Below, one piece after another: positions 33,053-62,055 of a stretch of 64,000 nt of DNA (the first letter of the stretch is position 1; every line of letters begins with the position of its first letter). This stretch comes from Musa acuminata AAA Group (taxonomy: Eukaryota; Streptophyta; Magnoliopsida; Zingiberales; Musaceae): contig NC_088342.1 of the NCBI RefSeq assembly GCF_036884655.1, positions 16,701,001 to 16,765,000 of the forward strand, written 5' to 3'. The position numbers and the translations under genes were made by a program. The notes beneath the pieces were generated by a model. It saw only the letters and a program-made list of their open reading frames with translations, did no database searches and was not told where the DNA came from.

Positions 33053-35906
33053 ATCTCCCCCTTTTTGATGATGACAACTAATTGATGACTAACGGAGTTA
33101 ACCTTAACTTCCCAGAGTTTAACCAAACTCCCCCTATCAATATGTTATTGATAGAACACTTTGATTATCCCAAATCCAAGTAACATTCATCACATGTTAT
33201 GAAAAATATTTAAACCATCATGCAAATATATATAAAATATTCAATTCAATGCATGAAGTCATCAATATACTTCTCCCCCTATGTCATCAACAAAAAGGAG
33301 AAGTAGCTCTAGCTATTTTAAAAGATATTCAAGTTTTTGTAACATGAAGCTAGATTTTCATCACAACATATAAGCACAAAAGCATAGTAAGTTTCTTAAG
33401 TTCAATCATGGCAATTCAACACTTGCTTCTTGTGCAAGATTGAACTTTGCTTTTCTTTGCATGTTCTAACTAGCAAAAGCTTTCTCCCCTTTGTTTTTGT
33501 CGAAAAGAAGGGAAAAGTACAAGCTAGCCAGCATTTGCCTTGAGCTAGCAATCTTTCTCCCCCTATGTCATTGCCGAAAAGGAGAGGAACCAATGATTTA
33601 AACTTTTACATAAATTATGAATTTGTATCAATCAATATTTCAATCATCACATGATATATACAAGACAAAAATGCAAAGAAATCATGTCATGAAAGACATC
33701 AATTGTTAAACATAATATGATAAGTCTCAAAATTTTCAATTTGCGATACATGTGATACATTGCGATGCTAAAAAATTTAATGCGATGCTTTTAAGGATAT
33801 CAACCTATTTTTGATACAAAGCATGACAAGAGCAATTTGGTTGCAAGTTTTCAAAGTTTTGCACTTTTTGCTTCTTTCGATAGGCAAGATCTTTCTTCTC
33901 TTTTTGAGAAGTGCAAGCTTGCAAGTTTTACTTCCTTAGCATGCTAGGAAGTTTACTTTCATTTTCAATGCACAAGCTAGCAAAACCTTCTCCCCTTTTA
34001 TCAAAGTCAAAAAGAAAGGGAGGACTCAATGGTTAAAAATTTCAATCATTCAACAAGCTAAATATGCAAAGAATTCATAAAATATATCAATAAGGATCAA
34101 TTCATGAATACCAAAGATATGATTCATGGTTCATTAAAATTCTTCTTAACAAGTTCACGATCAAGATTCATTTGAAAAGATATAGCACAAAGAGCAACTT
34201 GAAACATTCTTATCAAGATCACATTTTAAAATATTCCAAGTATCAAGAGGAATTAATTGGGTGATGAGATAAATATTTCACGAATACATGGAATTGTATA
34301 AAAAATCATATCATAAGTGTTTCATACATTCATATCATCACATGAAGGAATATAAACAAAAATTAGTGATAAGATATTACTTCATGAATACAATAAAATT
34401 CATATAGCATATCATGGTTTATTAGAATTAGTCATCCTTTCGGTGAATAGCAAAAAGAATAGTAGGAGAGCAAGATCTCAATTCATGTACATCAAATATT
34501 CAATCATCAAAATCATGATTCATCTAGAAAATTCTCCTCTTTAAATATTCAAAGAGAGAATCATGATGAACATTCTTGGTTTACATAAAGTTTCAAAACA
34601 TAATTATCAAGATCATGAATACTAAAAGACTATGAAACATTTCGACAAATCTCCTTTTAAATAGAAAACAATCTTGATTCATAAAGGATTTCATGTTATA
34701 AATTTCAAGAGATCAAGATCGTGATTTCGATAAAAATTTATTCAAATTTAAATCATCAAAATCATTATCAAAATCCAAGAGATTCACAAAGATGATACAA
34801 ATGGATTCATCAAAATCAATAAGATCGAGCAAAATAATTTTCAAGAATGTTTCCCTCTTTTTGATTGTTTCAAAACATATGATTTTGTTTCATTTATGCC
34901 AAATAAAAACATGTATCATGTTTAAAACCGAAACAGTAAAATTTATTACAACAAAGATCAATAAGGTACTTTCATTATGGTAAAAATCAATAATCCATAA
35001 ATCGTAAGATTCATCATGCATAATTTCGAGATTTATTAAGCATGATCAATATGCATGACACTAAAACATGGTTTCAAAATGTTTAATATTTTTATTACAC
35101 AATTTCATCATTATGCATCATTATATATAACTTTACAATGTCATGCATAAAATCGTCAAATCATAATATTAAAATATTAATATTTTCATTACAACTTTAT
35201 GCATCATTAAGTATACAATTGTCAAGCATGACACTTCACTATTTCATATAAGCATGCCTATTTCATTTATGTCAAATCAAAACATACATCATTTTTTAAA
35301 GTCACTTTTATTTCAAATCAAAAAATGCATCATTAAGCATGATCATTATGCATTACTTCAAATCAAACATGATTTCATTTATTTTCAAAATATTTATCAT
35401 GATAGAGCATATAAGCTAAAGAAACTATTAAACATAAAGCATATTCATCAATGATGGTTTCATTGAGTATAAAGTATTTTCAACCAAAATCATTTGTTAT
35501 TTATTGTAGTCGTACATTTTTCCTTTTAAGTGAATCTATCTTTTCATGCTTAGTTTGCATACAAAAGTCATGCATCATTTTCGAAAGCAACTTTCATCAT
35601 GGTATAAATCGATAATCCATAAATCATAAAAGATCATTATAGAAATCATCAATAATCAATAAACTATAAATTACCCAAAACTCATCATCATCATGCATAG
35701 CTTCAAAAAAAATAAATTTATTAGGCAAGATAGCATATTTCATAAAGCATTTTTAATCAAAATCATTTTGTTTATCATAAACATACAATTTTCATGATTA
35801 TTTTCAAAATTACTAGAATGATAAGCATGATTTCTATTTTTTTATTTTCATGTAATTTTTAAGAAAATTAATCCTAAACGAAATTAAAAATAACTCATGA
35901 AAAGTA
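33053..35906 (-). other. AT-rich internal region of element F with PPT-like hairpins
   Basis: Same character as in D. PPT complements lie near 33055, 33130, 33273, 33484, 33552 and 33989, most followed within about 30 bases by a complementary AAGGAGAAG- or GAAGGGA-type stretch. No gene is seen. The ORFs listed on either strand here are short and unlike known proteins. Confidence 0.78.
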
Positions 35907-36848
35907 TTATGTAATTTCAAAATGATTTAAGAGAGTTGAGTTACTTACCTTGTAGTCGAGGCTCGTCAAAGCCCAATTCGCCATTTTACCTTTGGAAAAT
36001 TTTGATTCATCCTTGGTTGCCTTCCTCTTCTTTGGCCTCTTCCTCCGTTCAAGTTCATTGTTTATTTTAGATTTTTGTTTAATAAACTTATTAAGATTTA
36101 GTGTTCGAAGTTCAAGTTCATCATTGTCCTCATCACTTAAGTCATTGCTCAAGTGGTATTCATTTATCCGGAATTCCAAATTCTTCCTATTCTTTGGAAG
36201 GTGATTTTGTTCATCATGTTCATCATGTGCATTGTGCACCATTTCATATGTCATCAACGAACCAATTAGTTCTTCAAGTGGAAAAATATATAAATCTTTT
36301 GTTTCTTGTATTGCGGTGATTTTAGGATCCCACCTTTTTAGAAGGGATCTTAAGATCTTGCTTACGAGATCAAAATTCGAAAAAGATTTACCAAGTACTC
36401 TTAGATTATTGACGACATCCGTGAAACGGGTGTACATGTCGCCTATAGTCTCGCTTGGTTGCATTCGAAAAAGCTCAAAATCATGCAATAAAATGTTAAC
36501 TTTCGAGTCTTTAACTCTACTAGTTCCCTCGTGCGTGATTTCAAGTATTCGCCAAATATCAAAAGCCGTTTCGCACGTAGAAATCCGATTGAACTCATTT
36601 TTGTCCAAAGCGCAAAATAAGACATTCATAGCCTTTGCGTTTAAAGAAAAATACTTCTTCTCTAAATCCGACCATTCGTTCATCGGTTTAGAGGGAAGTT
36701 AAAAATCGTTTTTAACGATATTCCATAAATCCAAATTCATAGAAATCAAGAAAACTCTCATTCGAGTTTTCCAATAAGTGTAGTCCAATCCATTAAACAA
36801 CGGTGGACGAAAAATCGATAAGCCCTCTTGAAAGCCATGAAGAGCCAT
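35907..36848 (-). pseudogene. Truncated gag of element F, one stop
   Basis: ATG at 36848-36846 opens the same N-terminal gag domain as in D. An in-frame TAA at 36701-36699 interrupts it about 49 codons in. From 36683 the frame is open for 258 codons and ends with the same acidic, then basic (ERRKRPKKRKATKDES) C-terminus and the same tail as D, again without a zinc knuckle. The splice-donor-like AAG/GTAAGTAACT is conserved at 35951-35939. The shared C-terminus shows that D and F descend from one already rearranged ancestor. Confidence 0.85.
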
Positions 36849-36882
36849 TTCTCTCAGCTGTAAATCCCAAATGAGAAATACC

Positions 36883-36895
36883 GGGCTCTGATACC
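36883..36895 (-). promoter_or_regulatory. Primer-binding site of element F (iMet tRNA)
   Basis: GGGCTCTGATACC is the complement of an iMet primer site, three bases before the right LTR. Confidence 0.9.
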
Positions 36896-36898
36896 AAT

Positions 36899-37962
36899 TG
36901 TTAGGATCGGAGCGGCACTAAGAGGGGGGGGGGGTGAATTAGTGCAGCGGATTAAAACGTCGGTTTTGGAAAATCTTTCGTACGATAAAAATCGAACTTG
37001 AAAAGCTTAACTTGAATGCGTGTTCGTAAAGGTGTGTAGCAAAGGTAATGAGGAAATAAAGCATGTAAGAAGGTTTGCAGTAATATAAATAGCAATAAGA
37101 AAATGCAAACCAAAGATCAAGCCAATTTTAAAGTGGTTCGGTCAAATGACCTACATCCACTTGCGAGGCCTTCTTCGATGAGGCTCCCACCTTCCACTAG
37201 CAAATCTCTTGAAGGGGAAGGACAAATACCCCTCTTACAACCTTTTACAAGCGGTTCATACTCTTATAAATTTTCAACAAGAAAGAAGGAGGTGAACACT
37301 CTAACAAATTGAAAACAAGACTTGCTAAGACTTTTCTAAGACCTTTTTTTCAATCTATTGCTTCTCAAAAAGTTATTATCTTAGCTGAGAATTGAGGGGT
37401 ATTTATAGGTCTCAAGAAGATTCAAATTTGGGCTCCAAAATTTGAATTCTCTTTGGTTCTCGATGCTGGCAGTGCCACCGCCTGTCAGTGGCGGTGCCAC
37501 CGCCTGTCAGTGGCGGTGCCACCGCCTGTCAGTGTCTGACACTGATAGTGTACTGGCGGTGCCACCGCCGGACCTCTCGGGTGCTGGGCGGTGCCACCGC
37601 TCAGTCCAGCGGTGCCACCGCTTGGTTCTCGGGTTCTAGGCGGTGCCACCGCCTAATCTGGCGATGCCACCGCCTACACTATTTCAGCTCACTGGTTGGG
37701 CTCCAAACTTGGCCCGAACTAGTCCGAACTTGGGCCCAATTGGCCCCTACTTGAGTTATAGGATTAACACCTAATCCTAACCCTAATTATCATGCTAACT
37801 ATGAATTTAAAGATATTTTCTAAGCTATTACAAAGTCCTCAAGTCAAGACTTTTTCCGGCGAGCTTCCGGCGAACTTCCGACGGTCTTTCGATGAACTCT
37901 CAGAAACCATTCTACGGACTCCTGACAAGCTCCTAGACTTCATGATTTGATCTTGGCGAACT
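36899..37962 (-). repeat. Right (5') LTR of element F, truncated
   Basis: Matches the left LTR up to about TTGATCTTGGCGA and then switches to unrelated AT-rich DNA. Its palindrome array (about 37467-37675) has more modules than that of the left LTR. Confidence 0.85.
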
Positions 37963-39744
37963 CTTAGAAAATATATATTTTCAGTTAATTCATAATTTTA
38001 ATGTTGAAATTACAATTTTTTTGCCAAAAAGTTTTATGGAACCTTGAAAATGTCTTATGAAGTCCTAAATGATTATTTTTCATTTTTAGACTTTTAAAAT
38101 ACATAGTTTTAGTTAATTTAACCCTTAAAATGCTGATTTTTTAATTTTTGGTCAATCTAAGGTTAATTTAGAAAATAATTGTTCACAAAATCACTTCTAC
38201 ATTATTAGAGAAACTTTTCTAAAATTCAATACCAAAATAATATTTTTTGGTCTCTCTGTATTATAATGCTTTTGAATGGGTTATACTGTATTTCGTTCCC
38301 ATTCAAAAATAATATGACTTAGTTCTACTTTTATCGAAAACACTAAAATTTTTATTAAACCTTCATAAAGTCAAATGAAGTCTTAATTGATAAAATTTTC
38401 TATTTTTGAACCATTAAAAGACCTATTTTCAGTTAATTTTATTATAAAAAAACTGAAATTTTTTATTGTTTTACTTTTTTTGCTAATTTAATTTGAAATT
38501 AAATAGTCTTTTGAGCAAATTTTCATGAAACCTTGAAATGTCTAATGAAGCTTGAGTGACCATTATTTTCTATTATTTTCAATTAATTAAGCACCTAAAA
38601 TGCTAAAATTTTCAATTTTTAATTTTTGGCCAAAAGTTTCATGAAACCTAGAAAAATCCAGTGAAGCTCTAAATGATCATTTTTTGGCCTTTAAAATATA
38701 TTTTTGAGTTATTCAACCCATAAAAGGCTAAATTTATTTTCTTATTTTTGGTCGATTTAAGGTTATTTTAGAATATATTTGGTCACAAAATCAATTCTAA
38801 GTTATCAGAGAAACTTTTATAAAGTTTTGAGATTATTATCTTTTGGCATCTAAGTTACAATATTTTTTCATGGGGTTACACTGTTTTTAGGTCCTTAAAA
38901 AATAGTATAAAACTCATTTTAAAATTAGTGTAATTAATGACTATTTTTAATAAAAAACTTGCGAATATATTTAAGCCTTAGTTGACTATTACTTTTATTT
39001 TTGAGTCAATAAAAGATATATTTTAGATTAATTTAGTTATTTAAAGATTGAAAATTTCTAATTCTTTCATTTTTTGTCTAATTTTAGCTGAAATTAAAAG
39101 GTCTTTGGATCAAAATTTTCATGTTACCTTGGAAATAACTGTGAAGCCTAAATGATCACTGTTTTATATTTTGGACCTTGAAAGTATCTATCTTCAGTTA
39201 ATTAAGCACTTAAAAGTCTAAAATTTTTATTTTTTTCATTTTTGACCAATTTGAGGTGAAATTCCAATGTTTTTTACCCCAAAGTTTCATAAAACCTTGT
39301 AAATGTCTAATGAAGCTCTCAATGACTACATTTTTATTTTTATTCCTTTAAAAGAACTATTTTTATTCATTCAACCCTTAGAAGGCTGAAAGTTCTTTAT
39401 TTTACTTTTTTTTTTGCCAATTTAAGGTGAATTTAAAACAAATTTGCTCATAAAAATCACCTCTATTTTTAACTTTATCCAATTTAAGTTAAAATAACTA
39501 GGTCTTTTGACAAAAAAATTTCTTTAGGAAATATCTTACAAGCCCTAAATGATAATTTTTTCTATTTTTAGGCCTTCAAAAGCTATATTTCAGTTAATTT
39601 AACCCTTAAAAGTTGATTTTTTATTTTTATTTTTGACCAATTTAAGGTGGATTTAGAACAAATTTGACCATAAAATCACTTCCACATTATAAGATATTTT
39701 TCCGAAATTTGAGATAAAAAAACTTTTTTTTGGCTCCTAATTTA

Positions 39745-39746
<2 letters not shown>
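37963..39746. repeat. AT-rich block of degenerate, irregular repeats
   Basis: Recurrent phrases include TCAATCTAAGGTTAATTTAGA near 38153 with relatives near 38757, 39417 and 39633, each followed by CACAAAATCACTTCTA-like sequence. Another phrase, of the ACCTTGAAAATGTC type followed by AAG, recurs near 38040, 38528, 39122 and 39294. Spacing is irregular. No ORF of note and no known element is recognised. Confidence 0.6.

Positions 39747-39812
<66 letters not shown>
39747..39812. repeat. AT dinucleotide microsatellite
   Basis: A pure AT run of about 66 bp. Confidence 0.95.
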
Positions 39813-39815
<3 letters not shown>

Positions 39816-40548
39816 CTTTTCCCTGTAAAAAACCTCATTTTGGGTTTTTCTCAGTGCCTTCAATTTTATTATTTTTCAAATAGTGCTCCTAATTCATGAA
39901 ACATGCAAAATACCTCCCATCACATATTCTTGTCAAAATTTTTTGTTAGTTTTCTCGTTATTTTTTAACTGTTATTAGTGTTTTCATTTGACTCATTTAT
40001 AATATTTTTAATAAATAAAAACACTATGTAATTATTAAAAAATATTGTAAGTAACATCATATTATATTTTTTAATTATCATAGCTTATGGATGGTTACGA
40101 TATAATATTTTTAGACATATACTTGATTTGATTGGGGTTATGAGTCCATTTAGATTGTTTAAAAATTTTAAAATAGGCTTTATAATATTTTTTATTATGA
40201 TGGCTAAAATATTATAATAAACTAATTTTTATTCTTATTTAATTTATTTTATACTTAAATTATTATAAATACTTATCTGAATCCTAATATGATATATCAA
40301 AAAGTTTCTATTGTGTCTTGATTTTATTGGACTCATACATAATGCTTTTAAGTAGATTTTATAGTAATTTTATTGTGATGAACAAAATATTATAACCAGC
40401 AAAAAAAAAAAAGGGTCAAAACACTTTGATGGACAGAAAAAATATACTCATTTTTTTGAGTAATTGTTTGAGTATTTTTAGAATAGGATGTATTACTTAG
40501 GATAACAGAAACGATGTTTTAGAAAAATGGGGGTCTCGGAAAATCTCA
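39813..40548. other. AT-rich upstream flank of NAGS
   Basis: No gene, LTR or clear repeat is seen. Sequence composition changes sharply to GC-rich at about 40580, as expected at the 5' end of a monocot gene. Confidence 0.6.
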
Positions 40549-40563
40549 TATATATAAAATCTT
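40549..40563 (+). promoter_or_regulatory. Candidate TATA box of NAGS
   Basis: CATATATATAAAATC lies about 300 bp upstream of the start codon, just before composition turns GC-rich. A second TATA-like candidate, AGTAAATAAATGG, lies at about 40696-40707. The sequence alone does not show which is used. Confidence 0.4.
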
Positions 40564-40703
40564 AATTTTTCTTAGCCGTAAGTGATTGCGCCTGAGCAAG
40601 TTTGCATCAAGGTTGCTTTGAGATGCGTGCCAGGGCGCAGTGTGGCGGCTTGGGCCGCAACCTCGACGGCCAGCCGGTGCCGGAGAGTGGGAAGAGTAAA
40701 TAA

Positions 40704-40805
40704 ATGGCCTCCCACGCCCGCCAAATATTGTCCTCCTCGACCTCTTTCGCCGCGTTCCCCGACTCCTCTCGACGTGTGTCTCTCTCTTTTTCTCTTTCTC
40801 TCTAG
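40704..40805 (+). other. Upstream ORF in the NAGS leader (33 codons), in frame with the main ORF
   Basis: ATG 40704 opens a Ser/Arg-rich 33-residue frame (starts MASHARQILSSS) that ends at TAG 40803-40805, 51 bp before the NAGS start and in the same frame. It is only a real uORF if transcription begins upstream of 40704. Confidence 0.45.
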
Positions 40806-40810
40806 GGTTT
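40781..40810 (+). promoter_or_regulatory. Pyrimidine patch and telo-box in the NAGS leader
   Basis: A CT-rich tract (40781-40802) runs into TAGGGTTT (40803-40810), a perfect inverse telo-box. Such CTCTAGGGTTT elements are common near transcription starts of plant housekeeping genes. The TAG of the uORF is the first three bases of the box. Confidence 0.6.
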
Positions 40811-40856
40811 TCTTGCCTCCACCGCTTCCCTGTGCGACTGGGATCCGCCGCTCGCA

Positions 40857-58313
<17,457 letters not shown>

Positions 58314-59229
58314 GTATGACGATTTATTCTCTCTTTTTCTGAATGGATTTCGATTTCATTTTTGTTTATCTATGCACCTGCATTCCAAACGATAAATATT
58401 AACATGTTGGATGCTATACTTTGTCAGATATAATATCTTTTTTCATTCTATTGATCACAAGTCATTTTTTAAAGGTTTATGGTAAACCCCCTCCTTGTGT
58501 GCCACATGTGGGAGAAATAATGTGCTTTATAATATCTAGACAGGTGATGTCATATGTATAGTTGATTCATGCTATGTGCTCCTTTAAAACCAAGTCCAAC
58601 AAGTATCCTTTTTTTATGTATAAGAATGGTACTTATTAGTATTCTAGTAATGATGTGACATCTGGGCCTTGTATTCCCTTTGTAGCTGGTATAAACCTTC
58701 TTGGAATCCACTTTTCTATGGTAACTTGTTCGGTATTATGTGTTATAAGCACATGAATTTTGTGATTTCTTTTGATTTTGGGCCAGCTGACCTAAACCTA
58801 ATTGAGTGCTCATAAAAGGACCTGTGCTAGCTCCATCTAAACCTAAACCTATTTTTCTGACAAAGGTAAGGGACAAAGACGAGATTGATTTGATCCTAGG
58901 ACCTTTGCTCTCAATTCCTAATTGAGTGCTCATAAAACCAATGCCATCCATCTATATGTTCACTTTTCTTTCATTTTTCTAACAAAGGTAACTGACAAAG
59001 ACGAGATGCAGGACCTTTGTTATCAAAAATAAAGATTTTTATCAGTTAGGCTTGCCAACATCTTGAAAAATTTATTAGGTGAAATTTTGAACCCCAACCA
59101 TTGATGCATATCAGCACCAGAACAATGCTAGAATAATGTTTTGAATACAATTCATCAGATGAGCATTCTTTCTTTGTTTTTGATAAATGTGGTTGGTACA
59201 TGACCACTTATTTAAGTATAATTTAATGG
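58314..59229 (+). other. NAGS intron 4, 5' part, with a 121-bp tandem duplication
   Basis: Starts GTATGAC. A segment beginning CCTAATTGAGTGCTCATAAAA at about 58796 is repeated from about 58917 with divergence. No exon with the expected next NAGS residues is seen before 64000. Confidence 0.75.
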
Positions 59230-59956
59230 ATGTTTCCAAACTCCGAATCAAGAGAGGTCAAGATATTCACACTAGTTTCTTAGCTTTCTTATAAATAAGA
59301 ATTTTAATACATATTTCAATATTAATTCCAAGGTAAATTTTGATTCATTTATGACTTGGATTATACATTATTAGAAAGCTTATCGAGTTAAAAATGCATG
59401 ACATTTTACAGAACCTAATTTGACTTTTTTTAGAGCTTATTTCTCTCTATAAAAGTTGTGATGACTTCTATCAAGATTGAAAGAAAGTTCTCACTTTTGG
59501 AGTTTAAAGATGGCTTTTAGTTAATCTATGAGCCTTTAATTAGTTTTCATTTATTTTAAATAATTCTAAGATGACTTTTAGTTATTCTATGAGTCTTTAA
59601 TTAATTTTTATTTATTTTAAATCTTGAAAATAGTGAAGAATTGATTATCTGTGGAGGGTTGTTCTAAGCCTATCAATGTATATATCTCATGTCTTGTAAG
59701 CCTCTTAGAGGCATAAAGTATTTTGAATATGTCTCTCAAATTCTTGAGAGGTGTTTTTCTCATACAACTTTATATCTTTTGGTGGATTCCTTGTAGTTTT
59801 TCTTAAAGTGGTGAGTTCCTATGCACTCTATCCCTAGTTAGACGACTTGGATGACGTTGTTTGTATTCTTTGGGTGTTGTACTTGGGTGGTGAGTTTGTT
59901 TATCTACCATTTAGTCTATTTCACTTATTTTCCTCTCCATCTGATCCATCCCGGCA
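59230..59956 (+). repeat. Gypsy LTR remnant N (left end not resolved)
   Basis: The right end CCCGGCA is followed by a primer-site-like TGGTATTAAAAC at 59963-59974. A TATAAATA lies near 59291. A 61-bp tandem duplication lies at 59508-59630. The left boundary is a guess. Confidence 0.5.
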
Positions 59957-59984
59957 TCAAATTGGTATTAAAACAAAGATTATC

Positions 59985-60340
59985 ATGGTTGATCATTGCC
60001 AATGTGCTCCCAATGTCGAAGAACATGTCTCTTATAAAAGAGATCATTGACACATTGAAATTGATGAGTTGAGGAGGCATATACAACAAGTCCAATAACG
60101 TTTGGATCAATATGAGTTTTTTCAGTATAACAATTCAAACCATGTTTCTGAAGTTGAAGAAGAGTATATTAATTCTTTTTATTAAAGTCACCCTTCTAGA
60201 GATGATTTCATTCCCTCTCCTTGTATACGAAGAAATTATGATTTTGTTCGTGACTTTAATATTAAAATCGATATTATGAAGTTTGAATGATGAATGTAAC
60301 AAAATGAGTTTCATAATTGGCTTTATGCTATTGAAAGCAA
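59985..60340 (+). pseudogene. Start of a gypsy gag (element N), truncated
   Basis: Follows the primer-site-like sequence. The frame near 60040-60300, with stops, reads DELRRHIQQVQ, HVSEVEEEYINSF, DDFIPSPCIRRNYDF and EFHNWLYAIE, resembling the N-terminal part of chromovirus Gag. It is cut at about 60340 by a GTACCG repeat. Nothing of pol is present. Confidence 0.55.
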
Positions 60341-60510
60341 TGATTTGAATACCGTATCGTATCGCTCGGTACGGGACGGTACATATTGGTCCACCAACAA
60401 ACCAGCAAGTGGACCACTCGCTATCGAGCGGTATCAAGTATTTGGCCTTGTATCGGGCGATATGGGGTTATACCAGGTGGTAACGGTCAAAATCGACCGT
60501 TATCGAATGG
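60341..60510. repeat. GTACCG-type repeat, copy 2
   Basis: ATACCGTATCGTATCGCTCG...GGACGGTACATATTGG, then CAAGTGGACCACTCGCTATCGAGCGGTATC. It has the same words as the copies at 56060 and 60695 (GTGGACCACT is shared with 56128), but no TA run or GGCGAC part. Confidence 0.6.
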
Positions 60511-60692
60511 TAATAGTGTTCTAACGATCAATTTCACCGTTGTAGGTCTCCTCAAGGGTTTTTAAACCCTTTCCTCTCCCCTATTTCAATCCATTTCACT
60601 CACACTCTTAAACTCTTTTAAACTCATTTTTTCTCACATTCTCTGATCTTCATTCTCCTAAACTCAACAAAACAACGAATTGTGGATTGAAT

Positions 60693-60784
60693 CCAAGGTA
60701 TGTAGTTTCGAATAATACCGTCCGTATCGGGTGGTAAATACCGGTCTGTCAACTGACCGGTACACGGACCGCCCGTTACTAGAC

Positions 60785-60825
<41 letters not shown>

Positions 60826-60914
60826 TTATTTATTTTTATTTTTATTTTTTAAAGACGACATCGCGTCGCCTCGGTGACATCGTCGAAAAAGGTGACGTCG
60901 CCTAGAGAAGGAAA

Positions 60915-60954
<40 letters not shown>

Positions 60955-60990
60955 TTATTAAAGGCGATGCCGCCCGGAGAAGGAAAAAAA
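60693..60990. repeat. GTACCG / GGCGACGTCGCC compound repeat, copy 3
   Basis: Begins AAGGTATGTAGTTTCGAATAATACCG. It continues with GACCGGTACACGGACCGCCC, a TA run (60787-60820), ACATCGCGTCGCC and GGTGACGTCGCC segments, an A-run plus second TA run (60912-60954), and AAAGGCGATGCCGCCCGGAGAAGG. The order of parts matches copy 1. Confidence 0.7.
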
Positions 60991-62055
60991 AAATATTTTA
61001 AAGGTGACGTTGCTTTGGGTTGAGTCGATGGTGGCTCTCGCGCCCACCATTCCACGGGTCAGCCCTCCCTTGAGTCCGATCTCCACATCGACTCCAAGTG
61101 TGCCTTCATTTAAGTTGCTTTGGGTCGCTCCCCCACTTGATCTCGCAATGCATTCTCTCAAACGAGATCATGCGACGACTCCTCGCCGCTTGCTCAGTCC
61201 ATTGAGCTTCGTGGAGTCGTTGTTTGTTGAGGTACTCCTCCTCAACATGTGAGGTCCGTCCTACATGATTCTCCCTCTGGAGAGCCGGGACATATCCCTC
61301 CTGGATAACTGTCCCATTGGTGCAACATCTCTCTTCGTTTCGGAGACCACCATCCCCTTAGACTACTCCCGATCTACTGAACAAACTGTGCATTGTTCTG
61401 CCTCCTGCAAACGCACTTGCTAGATTGCAACTCCACGTCAATACAACCCCCGTTGCACCACTCAAGGCCTAGCAACATGCTGAACTCACTGCACACTTCA
61501 GCCTCCTACGGACGTATCCTTCACATGCCGAAGAGAAAGTTTCAATGCTCCATGGCGCCGAGTTTCGGTCGCCTTGGGATGGTCACGAACATTCCATCGT
61601 CCGTATATAAGCCCATGCATGAGTACCAAATTCTTCGAGTTAGCAATTCCCCTTACCTCTGTGAGCTTTGCATAACTCTTTTGGTCGTTGAGCAACTCAT
61701 TCCACCTTGCATTGTCTCATCTTTTACCAAGCGCCTCGCTTGTCTTGAGCACCATCAAGTATAGTTGTCAACGTTGAGCCATAGCTCAAACTCAGCCATC
61801 CCAACCTTTGTGTGCTCCGCATTCTTCCAAGCTTGCCTGTTCTCGTGGTGCCTCTTGCGCGAAGGGTTGGCTATTCCTCTGAATGCCAATGTCAGATGCC
61901 CGCTCCTCCGAGTGACTCCTTTTCCCTACATCTCGATGCTCGTTTTCCCCCAAACGATCGCGCGTGTGCTGACTGCCCTCAACGCAGCTCCGCTAGGTCC
62001 CCCACATTTGCATGCTAAGTGTTTCTATGAGTGCTTGTCCCGCTCTGATACCATC
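60991..62055 (-). other. Decayed internal sequence of gypsy element H
   Basis: Lies next to a primer-site complement (GCTCTGATACCAT, 62042-62054), so it is internal sequence of a minus-strand element. Short minus-strand frames (for example 61695-61498 and 61161-60958) have no recognisable domain. No pol motif is seen. Confidence 0.5.

Larger units (their letters stand above)
31442..37962 (-). mobile_element. Non-autonomous gag-only copia element F, truncated at the right
   Basis: Left LTR 31442-33052, AT-rich internal region 33053-35906, gag remnant 35907-36848, primer-site complement 36883-36895, and a right LTR starting at 36899 that stops near 37962, about 550 bp short of full length. Same design as D, with no pol. 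No right target-site copy is recoverable because of the truncation. Confidence 0.88.

Noticed and set aside
36232..36702. A 156-codon plus-strand ORF
   Set aside because: Antisense shadow of the F gag remnant.
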